37,037 bases of DNA from Deltaproteobacteria bacterium (GCA_016930795.1 JAFGFY010000228.1:1-37037), one strand, 5' to 3'; counted from the stretch's first letter, positions 1 to 9,397 are shown. A program made the numbers and translations. The notes: generated from the letters alone by a model not told the origin.

Positions 1-563
1 AGTTCCACGGCCATACAACGTGTAAAGTGATTAGCGGCGGCCTTGGCACTGTGATATGGGCTCATTGGCTGTGTTTTGTTTACAATAAACGCTGCATTGG
101 ACGTGATATTGATAATCGATCCGCCTTTTCCGGCATCTCGCATTCGCTTACCGACTTCATATGTCATATGTACGGTGCCATTTAGGTCCGTGTTCACGAC
201 ATCATACCACTCGGTTAGGTCCTCATCCATGTTCAGAAGCTCATTGAAGCAGGATATTCCAGCGTTGTTGACTAATATGTCAAAATGGCTGAAGGATTCA
301 TATCCTTCTGCAACAGCTTTGCGTACGCTTTTTATTTCTTTGATATTACAGGAGTAGCTTTCATATTTGCCTCCATAGGGGTCAAGTTCCGCGAGGGCTT
401 CATTCGCTTTGGCGCTGTCGCGGCAGAAAATGGCAATATTCGCACCGCTTTGTGCCATGGCGATTGCAATCCCTAATCCAAGACCGCGGTTGCCACCTGT
501 GATCAGAGCGTTCTTTCCCTTAAGATCAAAGGCATTTTCCATACTTGTGATTGACGGGATCAT
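1..563 (-). CDS. SDR family NAD(P)-dependent oxidoreductase, 3' end outside window
   Basis: The gene reads leftward off the window, so only about 187 N-terminal residues are present. The translation begins MIPSITSMENAFDLKGK. It shows the Rossmann dinucleotide motif TGGNRGLG (about residues 23-30), the NNAG motif (about residue 100) and the catalytic segment with Ser in INITSN and the Tyr-Lys pair in YHSAK (about residues 170-174). These are the hallmarks of classical short-chain dehydrogenases of about 250 residues, so only the substrate-binding C-terminus is missing. The ATG is preceded by a GGAG ribosome binding site six bases upstream. SDRs of this class reduce ketones or oxidise secondary alcohols with NAD(P)H. 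No substrate can be assigned. Given the neighbouring catabolic genes, a role in polyphenol or keto-acid reduction is possible but inferred. Confidence 0.88.
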   Translation of the reverse strand, partial: MIPSITSMENAFDLKGKNALITGGNRGLGLGIAIAMAQSGANIAIFCRDSAKANEALAELDPYGGKYESYSCNIKEIKSVRKAVAEGYESFSHFDILVNNAGISCFNELLNMDEDLTEWYDVVNTDLNGTVHMTYEVGKRMRDAGKGGSIINITSNAAFIVNKTQPMSPYHSAKAAANHFTRCMAVE

Positions 564-1268
564 GTCTAACTCCTTTTCTGTTTGGCCGTCCACCGATAGT
601 GGGCAGATAGGAATGAAACATAATGAAAAAAATGGGGTTTGGGAACTGGATGGAAAAACAACGCTTATTCATGCCCTTTTCGACTCTTTTGGCATCCCTG
701 AATGTCCATCAAATTTAGTCTGTTACGGAAGACCCTCTTTTATTTCACTGAGTACACTGAAAAATGGCCAAGACCTTCCTGAGTCTGTCTTCAGTAAGAA
801 GTATGGTCATGAAGCAGATGTATGATAACCAATATTTGTCAAATATTCAATGATGGTCAACCCATCGCAGATATCCTGCCGGAATCCCACGTTGTGCTGA
901 TGATATATAATAATCCACCTTTCGAAGGTTACTCTTTTATCAAAGTTTTCTTAACTCTCCAAATTCGATATAATAGGAGGGGTCTTTTTACAAAGTATTC
1001 TAGATTATATGAAACGGGCTGCTCCTTTAATAAAATTTGTTTTCCTAGAGTGTGATATATCACACCCTGGAGCAGCCCGTTTCATATAATCTAGAATATC
1101 ATAAAGAGTAGTCAATTAACTGTGGAATGACAGAAACCAAAAGGAATTGAAGCTTGTTTGACCCCGGCGCATTAAACTCGCTATCTGAGTGATATGGCAT
1201 CATGGCATTTTTGAAGCATATGAGGTGTCCCTATTTGACTATTCTTGTTAATTTAACGGAGAAAACCA
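564..1268. other. Intergenic region with two doubtful short ORFs and a large inverted repeat
   Basis: This 700-base gap separates the leftward SDR from the rightward kinase. On the plus strand a possible 70-codon ORF (ATG at 613, stop at 825) overlaps by ATGA with a second one (822-1055). I recognise neither product, no good ribosome binding site precedes them, and the second runs into the inverted repeat at 996-1098. They could be the decayed halves of one gene, or noise. The promoter of the SDR must lie here on the minus strand and that of the kinase on the plus strand, but I see no strong match for either. Confidence 0.35.
996..1098. repeat. Perfect 30-bp inverted repeat with nested 16-bp palindrome
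   Basis: Bases 996-1025 and 1069-1098 are exact reverse complements (arms begin TATTCTAGATTATATG). The 43-base loop contains a second perfect palindrome, GTGTGATATATCACAC, at 1050-1065. No T-run follows on either side, so this is not a standard intrinsic terminator. It could be a bidirectional transcription stop, a small palindromic mobile repeat, or a cruciform-forming protein site. The feature is seen directly; its function is unknown. Confidence 0.85.
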
Positions 1269-4200
1269 ATGGTTGGGAAACCCACATATGAAGAATTAAA
1301 AAAAAGGATCAAGAAACTAGAAAAGGATCTTGATATACAGAAGCAGGCTGAAAAAGCCTTGATGTACAGAGCAAAATTGGAAAAGCTAATTTCCGACATA
1401 TCCAGCTCCTTTATTAATATTCCTTCAAAGACGATTAATTCTGCCATAAATTCTTCACTCAAGCTACTAGGTGAATTCGCTAACGCTGACCGCTGTTATA
1501 TTTTTTTATTAAGCGAGAATGGCGCAAAAATGGATAACACACATGAGTGGCACAGGAAGGGCATTGAACCGCAGATACATAACTTGAAAAACCTTCCTGT
1601 TGATATATATCCTTGGTGGATTGAAAAATTGAAGAACAGGGAGAATATCTTAGTCCACAAAATAGGTGACTTGCCTGTCGAATCTGCTGCTGAGAAAGAG
1701 CTTTTTCAATCTCAGGATATCCGGTCGATTGTCGCTGTTCCCATGGAATATAAGGATGATCTGGTAGGATTCCTGGGATTTGACTACGTGAAAATGGAAA
1801 TGCTTTGGAAGGAAGAAGATACGCTGCTTCTGAGAACAGCAGGAAATATCTTTGTGAGCGCTCTAAAACAGAAACCGGTTGAGGATACGCTTCTGGACAA
1901 CGAAAAGCGGCTAAGAACCATTCTGGAACACCTACCCGGCGATGTCATAGTCCATGACCTTGAAGGCAATATCTTGCTTGTCAATGAGGAAGCTTGTCGG
2001 GTCAAAGGCTATCCGAGAGAGGAGATGCTCAATATACCGATACAAGACATTGACCCAGACAGTATAACAAGGAATGATCGTGCTAATGTATGGGAAAAGC
2101 TCCAGCCTGGTAAATCAGTAAGTTTTGAATCAGTATCCATAAGAAAGGACCGCTCCGAATATGTGAGTGAAGTCCATTTGAACGCGGCCGAGTTAGGGGG
2201 TAAGCCTGTTGTTCTAGCCGTATCCTTTGACATCACTGAGCACAAACGTTTGCAAGAAATACTGTCAAAGCGAGCAGAATTTGAGCGTTTGATAAGCGAG
2301 ATATCTTCTGAATTCGTCGGCCTTAGCGCGGATAGGATAGACGAGGGTATCGATCGAGCTTTAGCTTCCATTGGTTCTTTCTCAGGCGCGGATCGAGCCT
2401 TTGTGTTTCTATTTAAAGAGGGTGGCGATATTGTCGACACTACACACGAGTGGTACACCAAGGGGGTTGATCCGAGGGTCGAGAGTCTAAAAATTAGAAC
2501 ACTAAACCAATACCCTCCCTCGTTGATCGAACGTATCCGGGAACAAGAAGTCTACCATGTCTCTGACGTGGCTAGCCTGCCTGATGAGTTCAGACTCGAA
2601 AAGGAACACTTTCAAGCACATAATATCAAGTCCTTTATCGTTGTTCCTTTGAGGCTGGGCGATCGCCTAACTGGATTTCTGGCCTTACACTCCTTGAAAA
2701 AAAACCAAACCTGGTCGAAAGACATTCAGGTATTTCTGCGTGTTGTTGGGGAGACACTCAGCAATGCCATTGAGCGTAAACGGACTGAAAAGGAACAGAA
2801 TAATCTTCAGAAAATGCTGGCTGATGCTTTGAAAATAGCTCATCTCGGACCCTATGAGTATGATTTTGTCAATGATATCTTCATATTCAACGATCATTTT
2901 TATAAGATATTTCGAACTACGGTCGATCAAATAGGCGGCTATGTCATGTCGAGGGATGAATACTATAAGCGATTTGTCTATCCCGATGATATCCCCTTTG
3001 TGAAGGCAAAATGCCAGGAAGCAATAGAAACAACCGATCCCGCATTCAGTAGGCCAATAGAACACCGGATATTATACTCCGATGGGACGATAGGCCATAT
3101 TAGTATCTGGCAGTCACTTGAGAAAGACAGCGATGGCAATCTGAGGAGGATTAATGGAGTTATTCAGGATATTACTGAGCGTAAGCTTACAGAAAAAAAG
3201 CTAAAAGACAGTGAGGAAATACTTGCTCGATCCAAAAAGATGGAATCTCTTGGTCTTCTGGCAGGCGGAGTAGCCCACGATTTGAACAACGTTTTATCAG
3301 GGATAGTAAGTTATCCTGAACTGCTTCTGCTCAATCTGCCTCGGGATAGTGAGCTTAGAAAACCCATTGAAACAATACAGAAATCGGGCAACAGTGCGGT
3401 CGCCATTGTCCAGGATTTGCTGACAATCGCCAGGGGAGTTGCCTCCACAAAAGAACCGCTAAATTTGAATGATACGATAAAAGATTATCTATCCTCACCG
3501 GAATATAAGAAACTCGCACAATACTTTCCCGATGTCCAGGTGAAAACAGGCCTTGATAAGGATCTGTTGAACATAAGAGGCTCTTTCATTCACCTTAGAA
3601 AGGTTATTATGAACCTGATATCAAACGCCGCTGAAGCCATAGAAAATAGCGGCAATGTTTTAATATCGACCAGCAATCGATATTTGGACAGGCCTTTAAG
3701 GGCATATGAGGATGTGAATATAGGCGAATATGCTGTACTATCGGTCTCTGACGATGGTTCGGGAATACCAAAAGATTATCTTGAGAGGATTTTTGAACCG
3801 TTTTTCACAAAAAAATACATCGGCAGAAGCGGCACCGGTTTAGGCCTGGCTGTTGTTTGGAACATCGTGCAGGATCATGGGGGATACATAGATGTTTCAA
3901 GTGATGAAAATGGGACAGCCTTTGAGTTGTACTTTCCCATTACAAGGAGTGAAGCACATGATAAGGATATGTCGATATCTATTGAAGAGTTGAAAGGGAA
4001 TGGAGAGACCATCCTTGTTATTGACGATATTGAAAGCCAAAGAGAAATAACCTGTTCAATTTTGGGTGCGCTAAACTATAAGGCTGTTGCTATTTCCAAT
4101 GGAGAGGACGCGATTGAGTATTTGAAGGAAAATCCAGTTGATTTGGTATTACTTGATATGATTATGGACCCTGGCATAAACGGCCGTGAGACATACGAAC

Positions 4201-4367
4201 GAATAATAAAAATACGTCCCAAACAAAAAGCCCTTATGGTCAGTGGCTTCGCTGAGACCGATGAAGTAAAAAAGGCTCAGGCGATGGGTGCAGGACAATA
4301 TATTAAGAAGCCCTTGACACTAGACAGCATAGGATTAGCGATCAAAAAGGAGTTGGAGAATAAGTGA
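1269..4367 (+). CDS. Hybrid sensor histidine kinase: GAF-PAS-GAF-PAS-HisKA-HATPase-receiver
   Basis: This 1032-residue protein has no evident membrane segment, so it is probably a cytoplasmic sensor kinase. A short coiled coil (about 5-30) is followed by GAF1 (about 35-200), PAS1 (about 210-330), GAF2 (about 345-505) and PAS2 (about 515-640). The dimerisation/phosphoacceptor helix has His670 in GGVAHDLNNV. The ATPase domain shows NLISNAAEAI, DDGSGIP and GTGLGLAVV. A C-terminal receiver (about 910-1030) has LVIDD and the phosphoacceptor Asp963 in LVLLDMI. The two GAF domains share the order THEW, then VPM/VPL, then GFLG/GFLA, suggesting an internal GAF duplication. The ATG is preceded by ACGGAG. 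No response regulator with an output domain lies next to it, so the output partner is encoded elsewhere. The ligand is unknown; GAF/PAS sensors often bind small aromatics, haem or flavin. Confidence 0.95.
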   Translation: MVGKPTYEELKKRIKKLEKDLDIQKQAEKALMYRAKLEKLISDISSSFINIPSKTINSAINSSLKLLGEFANADRCYIFLLSENGAKMDNTHEWHRKGIEPQIHNLKNLPVDIYPWWIEKLKNRENILVHKIGDLPVESAAEKELFQSQDIRSIVAVPMEYKDDLVGFLGFDYVKMEMLWKEEDTLLLRTAGNIFVSALKQKPVEDTLLDNEKRLRTILEHLPGDVIVHDLEGNILLVNEEACRVKGYPREEMLNIPIQDIDPDSITRNDRANVWEKLQPGKSVSFESVSIRKDRSEYVSEVHLNAAELGGKPVVLAVSFDITEHKRLQEILSKRAEFERLISEISSEFVGLSADRIDEGIDRALASIGSFSGADRAFVFLFKEGGDIVDTTHEWYTKGVDPRVESLKIRTLNQYPPSLIERIREQEVYHVSDVASLPDEFRLEKEHFQAHNIKSFIVVPLRLGDRLTGFLALHSLKKNQTWSKDIQVFLRVVGETLSNAIERKRTEKEQNNLQKMLADALKIAHLGPYEYDFVNDIFIFNDHFYKIFRTTVDQIGGYVMSRDEYYKRFVYPDDIPFVKAKCQEAIETTDPAFSRPIEHRILYSDGTIGHISIWQSLEKDSDGNLRRINGVIQDITERKLTEKKLKDSEEILARSKKMESLGLLAGGVAHDLNNVLSGIVSYPELLLLNLPRDSELRKPIETIQKSGNSAVAIVQDLLTIARGVASTKEPLNLNDTIKDYLSSPEYKKLAQYFPDVQVKTGLDKDLLNIRGSFIHLRKVIMNLISNAAEAIENSGNVLISTSNRYLDRPLRAYEDVNIGEYAVLSVSDDGSGIPKDYLERIFEPFFTKKYIGRSGTGLGLAVVWNIVQDHGGYIDVSSDENGTAFELYFPITRSEAHDKDMSISIEELKGNGETILVIDDIESQREITCSILGALNYKAVAISNGEDAIEYLKENPVDLVLLDMIMDPGINGRETYERIIKIRPKQKALMVSGFAETDEVKKAQAMGAGQYIKKPLTLDSIGLAIKKELENK

Positions 4368-4638
4368 ACCCTATTCATTTTATAGTGTGTAATCCAATTT
4401 TGTATCTTTTAACGATCAATTTTACAATCCACTAAAAACCAATTTTTCTTGATTATCTTGTTGAAAGAGATTATCTGTTTTATTTCATATCGCCTTTCCA
4501 GATAAAGTCACTGCATGTTTCAATGAATGATAAAGACCCTTCCTAGTTTTTTGTATGGGATTCCTCTGCCCTTATGTCTATTCCGTTAAGAAATCCTGCG
4601 TCAATACACCCTCCACAATATGGGTCTGTAGATTAGAC
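4368..4638. other. AT-rich intergenic stretch after the kinase
   Basis: I see no gene and no clear terminator hairpin here. The last 25 bases (from about 4612) resemble the sequence upstream of the promoter at 25322 (shared CACAATATGG and then GATTAGACTTGAC versus GAATTGGACTTGAC). The repeated promoter module therefore extends upstream of its -35 box. Confidence 0.4.
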
Positions 4639-4667
4639 TTGACAAAAAAGCCCGATTCTCTTATCTT
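4639..4667 (+). promoter_or_regulatory. Sigma-70 type promoter of the acyl-CoA synthetase genes (shared module)
   Basis: A perfect -35 TTGACA (4639-4644), a 17-base spacer and -10 TATCTT (4662-4667) lie 118 bases upstream of the ATG at 4785. The spacer half GCCCGATTCTCT, the -10 and the following CTTCC and CCACAAAA are nearly identical to the promoter at 25322-25350. The intervening leader may contain a regulatory site shared with that promoter and the one at 21555. Confidence 0.7.
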
Positions 4668-4784
4668 CCTTTCCACAAAAAACGGGTTTTTTCAAACCTT
4701 ATTGCAGAGTCGTTCTACACGGAACCCGCAAATAGCCGAGCCATTTTTAAAGCATTCAAGCATTGAATGCAGAAGAGAGAAGCT

Positions 4785-6296
4785 ATGAATCTAGCCTATA
4801 ATCTGGAAAACTCAGCCAGGTTCTTTCCGAATAAGCCCGCAATCCGTGAGGGGGGACTTGAATTGACCTATGCGCAATTCAATGATCAGATAAACCGCGT
4901 TGCTACAGGATTGATCAAGCTTGGAATCAAACCGGGTGACCTTGTCGGCCTATGCGCGCCGAATTCAGCTGATTGGCTGATCTTTTATTTTGGTGTCATA
5001 AAAGCAGGTGCTGTCGCCGTTACTCTTTTCAGTACAGTAACAGCCGGAGAATTGAACAACTTGCTTAATCACGCTGGACCCAGAATGTTATTCACAACTC
5101 CGGACAGGCTGAATGACCTTGAACCTCTGAAAGATTCAGGTATGCTGGAAAAGATTATATGCTCGAAAGAAAGTGAGATGACAATCAAGGATTTGACAGA
5201 AATCGGATCCGGGTCTTTTCAAGCATTGGATATGAAACGCGAAGATATTGGTGTTATCCTGTATACGGGAGGAACAACCGGTGTGCCGAAAGGAGTTATG
5301 CTGACACATGAAAATCTGATCTTCTCCAGCCATTCAGTAGCATACTATGAACATTCTACACCGAACGATTTTGCCTTGTGCCTTAATCCATTCACTCATG
5401 TTTTTGGACAGGTGCATATTATGAATGCGACTTTTTATAGCGCGGGATGCCTCGAAATACCGAAAGCCAACGATATTGAAAGCATTTTGAAAATAACCGA
5501 ATCAGGCAGGGTAACAAAATTCTTCCAGGTACCCACTGTATATGTCCGTCTTCTGGAAGTACCTGATTTGAAGAAAAAGCTGGGTAATATCAACTATTGT
5601 TTCTCAGCTGCAGTCAACTTGGCAAAAGAAGTTGTAAAGCAATGGAAGGAAGTGACCGGTATCACCATCGCTGAATCACTCGGAATGACCGAATTCATGC
5701 CGATTACATACAACCACTATTATCCCGAACGGCATGTGATCGGGTCAGTAGGGCAGCCGGTATGCGGTGTTGAAGTACAGATAAGGGATATCTCATCCGG
5801 AGAAATCCTTGATATCGGCGATGAAGGAGAAATTTGTGTCAGAGGACGAAACATCATGAAAGGCTATTTGAATAATCCTGAGGCGACAAAGGAAGCTTTC
5901 TGGGAAGAAGGGTGGATGCGCACAGGAGATATCGGTGTTCTTGATGAGAACAATTTTCTGTATATTGTGGACAGGCTAAAAGAACTCATCATTACAGGCG
6001 GAGAGAATGTGTTCCCGCATGAAGTGGAAGAATCTCTTTATACTGTGAGTGAAGTTAGCGAGTGTGCCGTAATCGGCCTTCCGGACAAGGAATGGGGCGA
6101 ACGAGTAACAGCTTTTATCAAGCCAATAGCAGGAAAGGCCATAGAACAGGATAAAGTCAAGGCCTATCTCAAAACCAGACTTGCACCTTTCAAAGTCCCT
6201 AAAGAGTATGTAATAATCGATGAGCTCCCTAAAAGCCCGGCCGGCAAAATCTTAAAAAGAGAAATAAAGAAGAATTATCTTCAGAGTCATAAATAG
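4785..6296 (+). CDS. AMP-forming acyl-CoA synthetase (class I adenylate-forming), copy 1
   Basis: The 503-residue protein activates a carboxylic acid with ATP to acyl-AMP and then to acyl-CoA. The phosphate-binding loop is YTGGTTGVPKG (about 160-170), the A5-type motif is SLGMTE, the hinge region contains MRTGDIG, and the C-terminal catalytic lysine sits in SPAGKILKR. The start was placed at the second in-frame ATG (MNLAYNLENSARFFP) because it aligns with the downstream paralogue (MNLATILENSARYFP) and follows AGAGAGAAG. The acid substrate cannot be read from the sequence; medium-chain, aromatic or hydroxy acids are all possible. With the gene at 6457 it forms a tandem pair likely driven by the promoter at 4639. 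Confidence 0.93.
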   Translation: MNLAYNLENSARFFPNKPAIREGGLELTYAQFNDQINRVATGLIKLGIKPGDLVGLCAPNSADWLIFYFGVIKAGAVAVTLFSTVTAGELNNLLNHAGPRMLFTTPDRLNDLEPLKDSGMLEKIICSKESEMTIKDLTEIGSGSFQALDMKREDIGVILYTGGTTGVPKGVMLTHENLIFSSHSVAYYEHSTPNDFALCLNPFTHVFGQVHIMNATFYSAGCLEIPKANDIESILKITESGRVTKFFQVPTVYVRLLEVPDLKKKLGNINYCFSAAVNLAKEVVKQWKEVTGITIAESLGMTEFMPITYNHYYPERHVIGSVGQPVCGVEVQIRDISSGEILDIGDEGEICVRGRNIMKGYLNNPEATKEAFWEEGWMRTGDIGVLDENNFLYIVDRLKELIITGGENVFPHEVEESLYTVSEVSECAVIGLPDKEWGERVTAFIKPIAGKAIEQDKVKAYLKTRLAPFKVPKEYVIIDELPKSPAGKILKREIKKNYLQSHK

Positions 6297-6316
6297 CATG
6301 GCTTTTAATTGGACGA

Positions 6317-6373
6317 TATATGAAAAATCCTTCCCTCATGAAAACGGGTTTTTACTGATACGATTTTCATATA
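6317..6373. repeat. Inverted repeat between the two synthetase genes
   Basis: TATATGAAAA (6317-6326) and TTTTCATATA (6364-6373) form 10-base arms around a 37-base loop in the 160-base gap between the paralogues. No T-run follows directly. It may be a weak terminator/attenuator or an operator for the second gene. Function is inferred only. Confidence 0.4.
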
Positions 6374-6456
6374 GAAAGTGGGCGCTCAGTTTCTAACAAC
6401 CATCTGATGATGAGTCATGAAGCCTGTATTTCAGACGATTCAAGTGGAGGTCATAG

Positions 6457-7947
6457 ATGAATCTAGCGACTATCCTTGAGAATTCCGCCCGCTATTTTCC
6501 GGATAAGACCTCTATCATAGAGGGCGAGAGGACGTATACATACAGTGAATTCAACAACTATGCCAGCAGAATCGCCTCAGCTCTTTCAGGTTACGGTATT
6601 AGGCCCGGAGACCATATAGGCTTTTGCGCACCAAACAGTTTCGACTGGCTTGCGCTTTACTATGGCGCTCTAAAATGCGGGGCAATTGTTATTACTTTTT
6701 CACATCTTTTAACAAAGAATGAATTTCACAGGATCCTTTCTGATTGTCGACCAAGAGTCCTTTTCACGACGGAGGAAAGGCTTCCATCCCTGGAGGACAC
6801 TGAGCCCCATTTTCGATCTGACCTAATTATAACCGAAGAGGGTGAAAGCAGTTGTAAAACATTGGCAGAAAAGGGTGATTCATCTTTTGAGACTGTTGAC
6901 AGGGACAGGGATGAAATAGCGGCTATATTATACACCGGCGGGACAACAGGGAGACCAAAGGGCGCTATGCTGTCCCATCAAAACATTAACGCATCAATAG
7001 CCAATGTCGTCCGTTCTGAGAGAAGCAGTGAAAATGATCTTGCCTTGTGTTTTCTGCCTCTCAATCATGTATTCGGCCAGATGCATATCATGAATTCCAC
7101 CATTTACAGTGCCGGGGGTCTGGTCATTCTTCCCTCATTCAATATGGATATGTCGCTCGATGCGATTAAGCGACATAAGGTTACCAAGTTCTTTGCTGTG
7201 CCCACAGTCTACATCAGGATGCTTGAGTTGCCTGACCTCAAAGAGAATATTAGATCCGTCACATACTGCTTTTCTGCTGCTGCGAGCATGGCAGCCGAAG
7301 TTGTTAAAGAATGGAAAGCCAGGACCGGTTTGAATATTTACGAGTGTTATGGCATGACGGAGAGTGCATCTATTGTTACTTTCAATCATTATTACAGGCA
7401 TGTGGTCGGTTCGGTAGGCACCCCCTCCAGCCTTGTTGAAGTGCAGATCAGGGACATGGAAGGGAATGCACTCAAACGGGGAGAAGTAGGTGAAATCTGT
7501 ATCAGAGGGCCGAATATCTTTAAGGGGTATCTGAATGACCCAGAAGAAACATCCAGGGCTTTTTGGGGTGACTGGTTCAGATCAGGTGACATAGGAATGA
7601 TAGACGCAGACGGATACCTCTTTATTGTTGATCGCCTGAAAGACATGGTTATCACCGGTGGTGAAAATGTATATCCACGGGAAATCGAGGAGATATTGTA
7701 TACCAGGCCAGAGGTTCAGGAGTGTGCTGTAGTCGGCCTGCCTGACAGAGAATATGGTGAAAGGGTAACGGCGTTCATAGTCCTAAATAAAGGGGAAACC
7801 CTTGATCCTGCGGAGCTGAAACAATTTCTTAAGGGGCAACTTTCAGGATACAAGATACCAAAAGAATATATAGCAGTTGATGAACTACCAAAAAGCGATG
7901 CTGGGAAGATACTTAAGAAGGAGTTGAAGAAAAAAGCAGTTGTCTAA
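6457..7947 (+). CDS. AMP-forming acyl-CoA synthetase, copy 2 (tandem paralogue)
   Basis: This 496-residue class I adenylate-forming enzyme is clearly homologous to its upstream neighbour along the whole length. It carries the P-loop YTGGTTGRPKGAM, CYGMTES, FRSGDIG and the catalytic-lysine tail SDAGKILKK. A strong GGAGG precedes the ATG. Differences around the acyl pocket (for example CYGMTESASIVTFNHYY against SLGMTEFMPITYNHYY) suggest the copies use different acids. Good conservation of the catalytic motifs argues that both are functional. The pair has no adjacent acyl-CoA dehydrogenase or thiolase in the window, so the product may feed reactions encoded elsewhere. Confidence 0.93.
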   Translation: MNLATILENSARYFPDKTSIIEGERTYTYSEFNNYASRIASALSGYGIRPGDHIGFCAPNSFDWLALYYGALKCGAIVITFSHLLTKNEFHRILSDCRPRVLFTTEERLPSLEDTEPHFRSDLIITEEGESSCKTLAEKGDSSFETVDRDRDEIAAILYTGGTTGRPKGAMLSHQNINASIANVVRSERSSENDLALCFLPLNHVFGQMHIMNSTIYSAGGLVILPSFNMDMSLDAIKRHKVTKFFAVPTVYIRMLELPDLKENIRSVTYCFSAAASMAAEVVKEWKARTGLNIYECYGMTESASIVTFNHYYRHVVGSVGTPSSLVEVQIRDMEGNALKRGEVGEICIRGPNIFKGYLNDPEETSRAFWGDWFRSGDIGMIDADGYLFIVDRLKDMVITGGENVYPREIEEILYTRPEVQECAVVGLPDREYGERVTAFIVLNKGETLDPAELKQFLKGQLSGYKIPKEYIAVDELPKSDAGKILKKELKKKAVV

Positions 7948-8487
7948 CCACGAAATAGATTAGACACACGCTCAATTCCATTTGTGTTACTCAGCCGGCT
8001 TCCAACCATATTCCTGGCAAAAAGCAAACTGGAAGTAAAGCAACTTGGTTGGAATTCATAATCTGTTAAAAGCCTGTATGATCAGCCTGTCGTCTTACCG
8101 CTTCTTTACGTCTGCCTTGTATATCTCATGCAAAGAATATCTACCGGTGATCCCATCCCATCTATGCCCTATTCTTCCACAAGCAAAAGGTGGTTCGCAT
8201 TGTCTTCCCATACTCGATATAATGAAGGCGTCTTTTCCTCTTTCTTTTCAGGAGACTGCCGGGCGCGTTTTCGGAATTTCATGCTTTTTTCAACAACGAG
8301 GCACGCTGTTTCGTCTAGCATGATATATCATTTTCATAAAATAATTGAAGATCCCTGCAGTCCCGCTGAAGGCGGGACAGGGAATTTCCCAAATGTAAGG
8401 AAGTATTTATTGTAATTCACCCGCTGTGCATATTCAATTAGTTGTACTCTCACGACAGGCATTAGGATTAGAAAAGAATTGACCGGA
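7948..8487. other. Intergenic region with one GC-rich hairpin
   Basis: No convincing gene occupies these 540 bases. Short overlapping ORFs on both strands lack ribosome binding sites and recognisable motifs. The only clear structure is a stem-loop at 8352-8383: GTCCCGC (8360-8366) and GCGGGAC (8372-8378) around TGAAG, extended by TCCCT and AGGGA with a three-base bulge. There is no T-run, so it is not a textbook terminator. Confidence 0.45.
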
Positions 8488-9189
8488 ATGCCATCTTATG
8501 TTAGAAATGAAATAACTCATCGAAGATTGATTAGGATAAGAGACTCAGGGAGTTCAGTTTTGGAAACATTTGAAGTCTTACTGGAGGGTTCGGCAAGAAG
8601 CCATGGGCATCTCTGTCCAGGACAGGTGGTTGGTGTCCGAATGGCTATGCTTGGGTGCCGTCTTATCGGGCTTGATGATCCGCAGAGGTTGGATCAAATA
8701 AAAAAATTGATCGTCTATGTTGAATTGGACAGATGCACCGCCGATGCAATAGCATATGTCACAGGTGTTAAGCTTGGAAGACGTTCGCTCAAATTTGTAG
8801 ATTATGGCATTATGGCTGCTACCTTTTTAAACCTCGAAACAAATGCGGCCTTTCGTATTATATCCAGAGAGGAAAGCCGTGCCCTGGTCAGACAGTATGC
8901 CCCGGAAATTGAAAATGAAACAGAGCAGAAGATCATCGCATATAGACGAATGCCGATAGGTGTCCTTTTCAAAATCCAGAAGGTCAGTATCCCATATACC
9001 GAATGTGATCTTCCCGGCCCAACTCGAAAGAAGGCAGTATGTGTTCAATGCGGTCAGACAATTAGAGACAACAAGGAAGTCATAGTGAATGACCGACCCC
9101 TATGCCGGCCATGTGCAAATGGCGCCTATTTTGAGAATCCTGTGGAAATTAACCCTGATGAATTATCTTTTGATCACGATCAGACCTGA
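8488..9189 (+). CDS. FmdE-family protein with C-terminal zinc ribbon
   Basis: The N-terminal domain matches the FmdE family, named for a protein copurifying with tungsten/molybdenum formylmethanofuran dehydrogenase. It has the signature SHGHLCPGQVVGVR (Cys about 43) and the downstream conserved DRCTADAIAYVTG. The C-terminal 50 residues form a zinc-ribbon-like finger with CVQCG and CRPC. The exact role of FmdE proteins in bacteria is not settled; they often accompany molybdenum or tungsten enzymes, which would suit the Mo enzyme at 32051. The ATG at 8488 was chosen; an in-frame TTG at 8479 is also possible and neither has a strong ribosome binding site. It stands alone, with no operon partner on the plus strand. 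Confidence 0.85.
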   Translation: MPSYVRNEITHRRLIRIRDSGSSVLETFEVLLEGSARSHGHLCPGQVVGVRMAMLGCRLIGLDDPQRLDQIKKLIVYVELDRCTADAIAYVTGVKLGRRSLKFVDYGIMAATFLNLETNAAFRIISREESRALVRQYAPEIENETEQKIIAYRRMPIGVLFKIQKVSIPYTECDLPGPTRKKAVCVQCGQTIRDNKEVIVNDRPLCRPCANGAYFENPVEINPDELSFDHDQT

Positions 9190-9211
9190 TATTGCAGTTC
9201 AAAATGTTCCT

Positions 9212-9382
9212 CTAGCTCACAGTTAGTCCGCCATCAGCGAATATGGTTTGACCCGTGATGAAAAATGTCACAACCGCATCCTTGGTGATGGCAAGACGTG
9301 TGTCCGTCCAATTGATACCGGTCTGGGAGAGGATTTGTTATGCTTCGATCTCCGTAAGAGCTGTACGTTTCTCTTTTATTAT
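9212..9382 (-). pseudogene. Chimeric remnant: ADP-forming acyl-CoA synthetase beta start fused to SDR tail
   Basis: Reading leftward from 9382 in one frame gives RTALTEIEA, a TAA stop (9338-9340), then QILSQTGINWTDTRLAITK. This aligns with residues near 14-47 of the intact ATP-grasp subunit at 36020 (RTVLTEIEAKQILIQSGIN...), with 24 of 34 positions identical by eye. The frame then switches abruptly to FFITGQTIFADGGLTVS and a stop, which matches SDR C-termini such as the gene at 11062 (FITGQTIFVDGGLLAS). A strong GGAGAAGGAG ribosome binding site remains just after the cyclase stop, but the ATG is lost. This is a deletion scar joining two genes. It fixes the ancestral order of the cassette: cyclase then synthetase. 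Confidence 0.85.
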
Positions 9383-9397
9383 AAAATTCTCCTTCTC

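Noticed and set aside
8045-8415. Overlapping plus-strand ORFs before the FmdE gene
   Set aside because: No ribosome binding site or recognisable motif is present, and one frame runs through the hairpin at 8352-8383.
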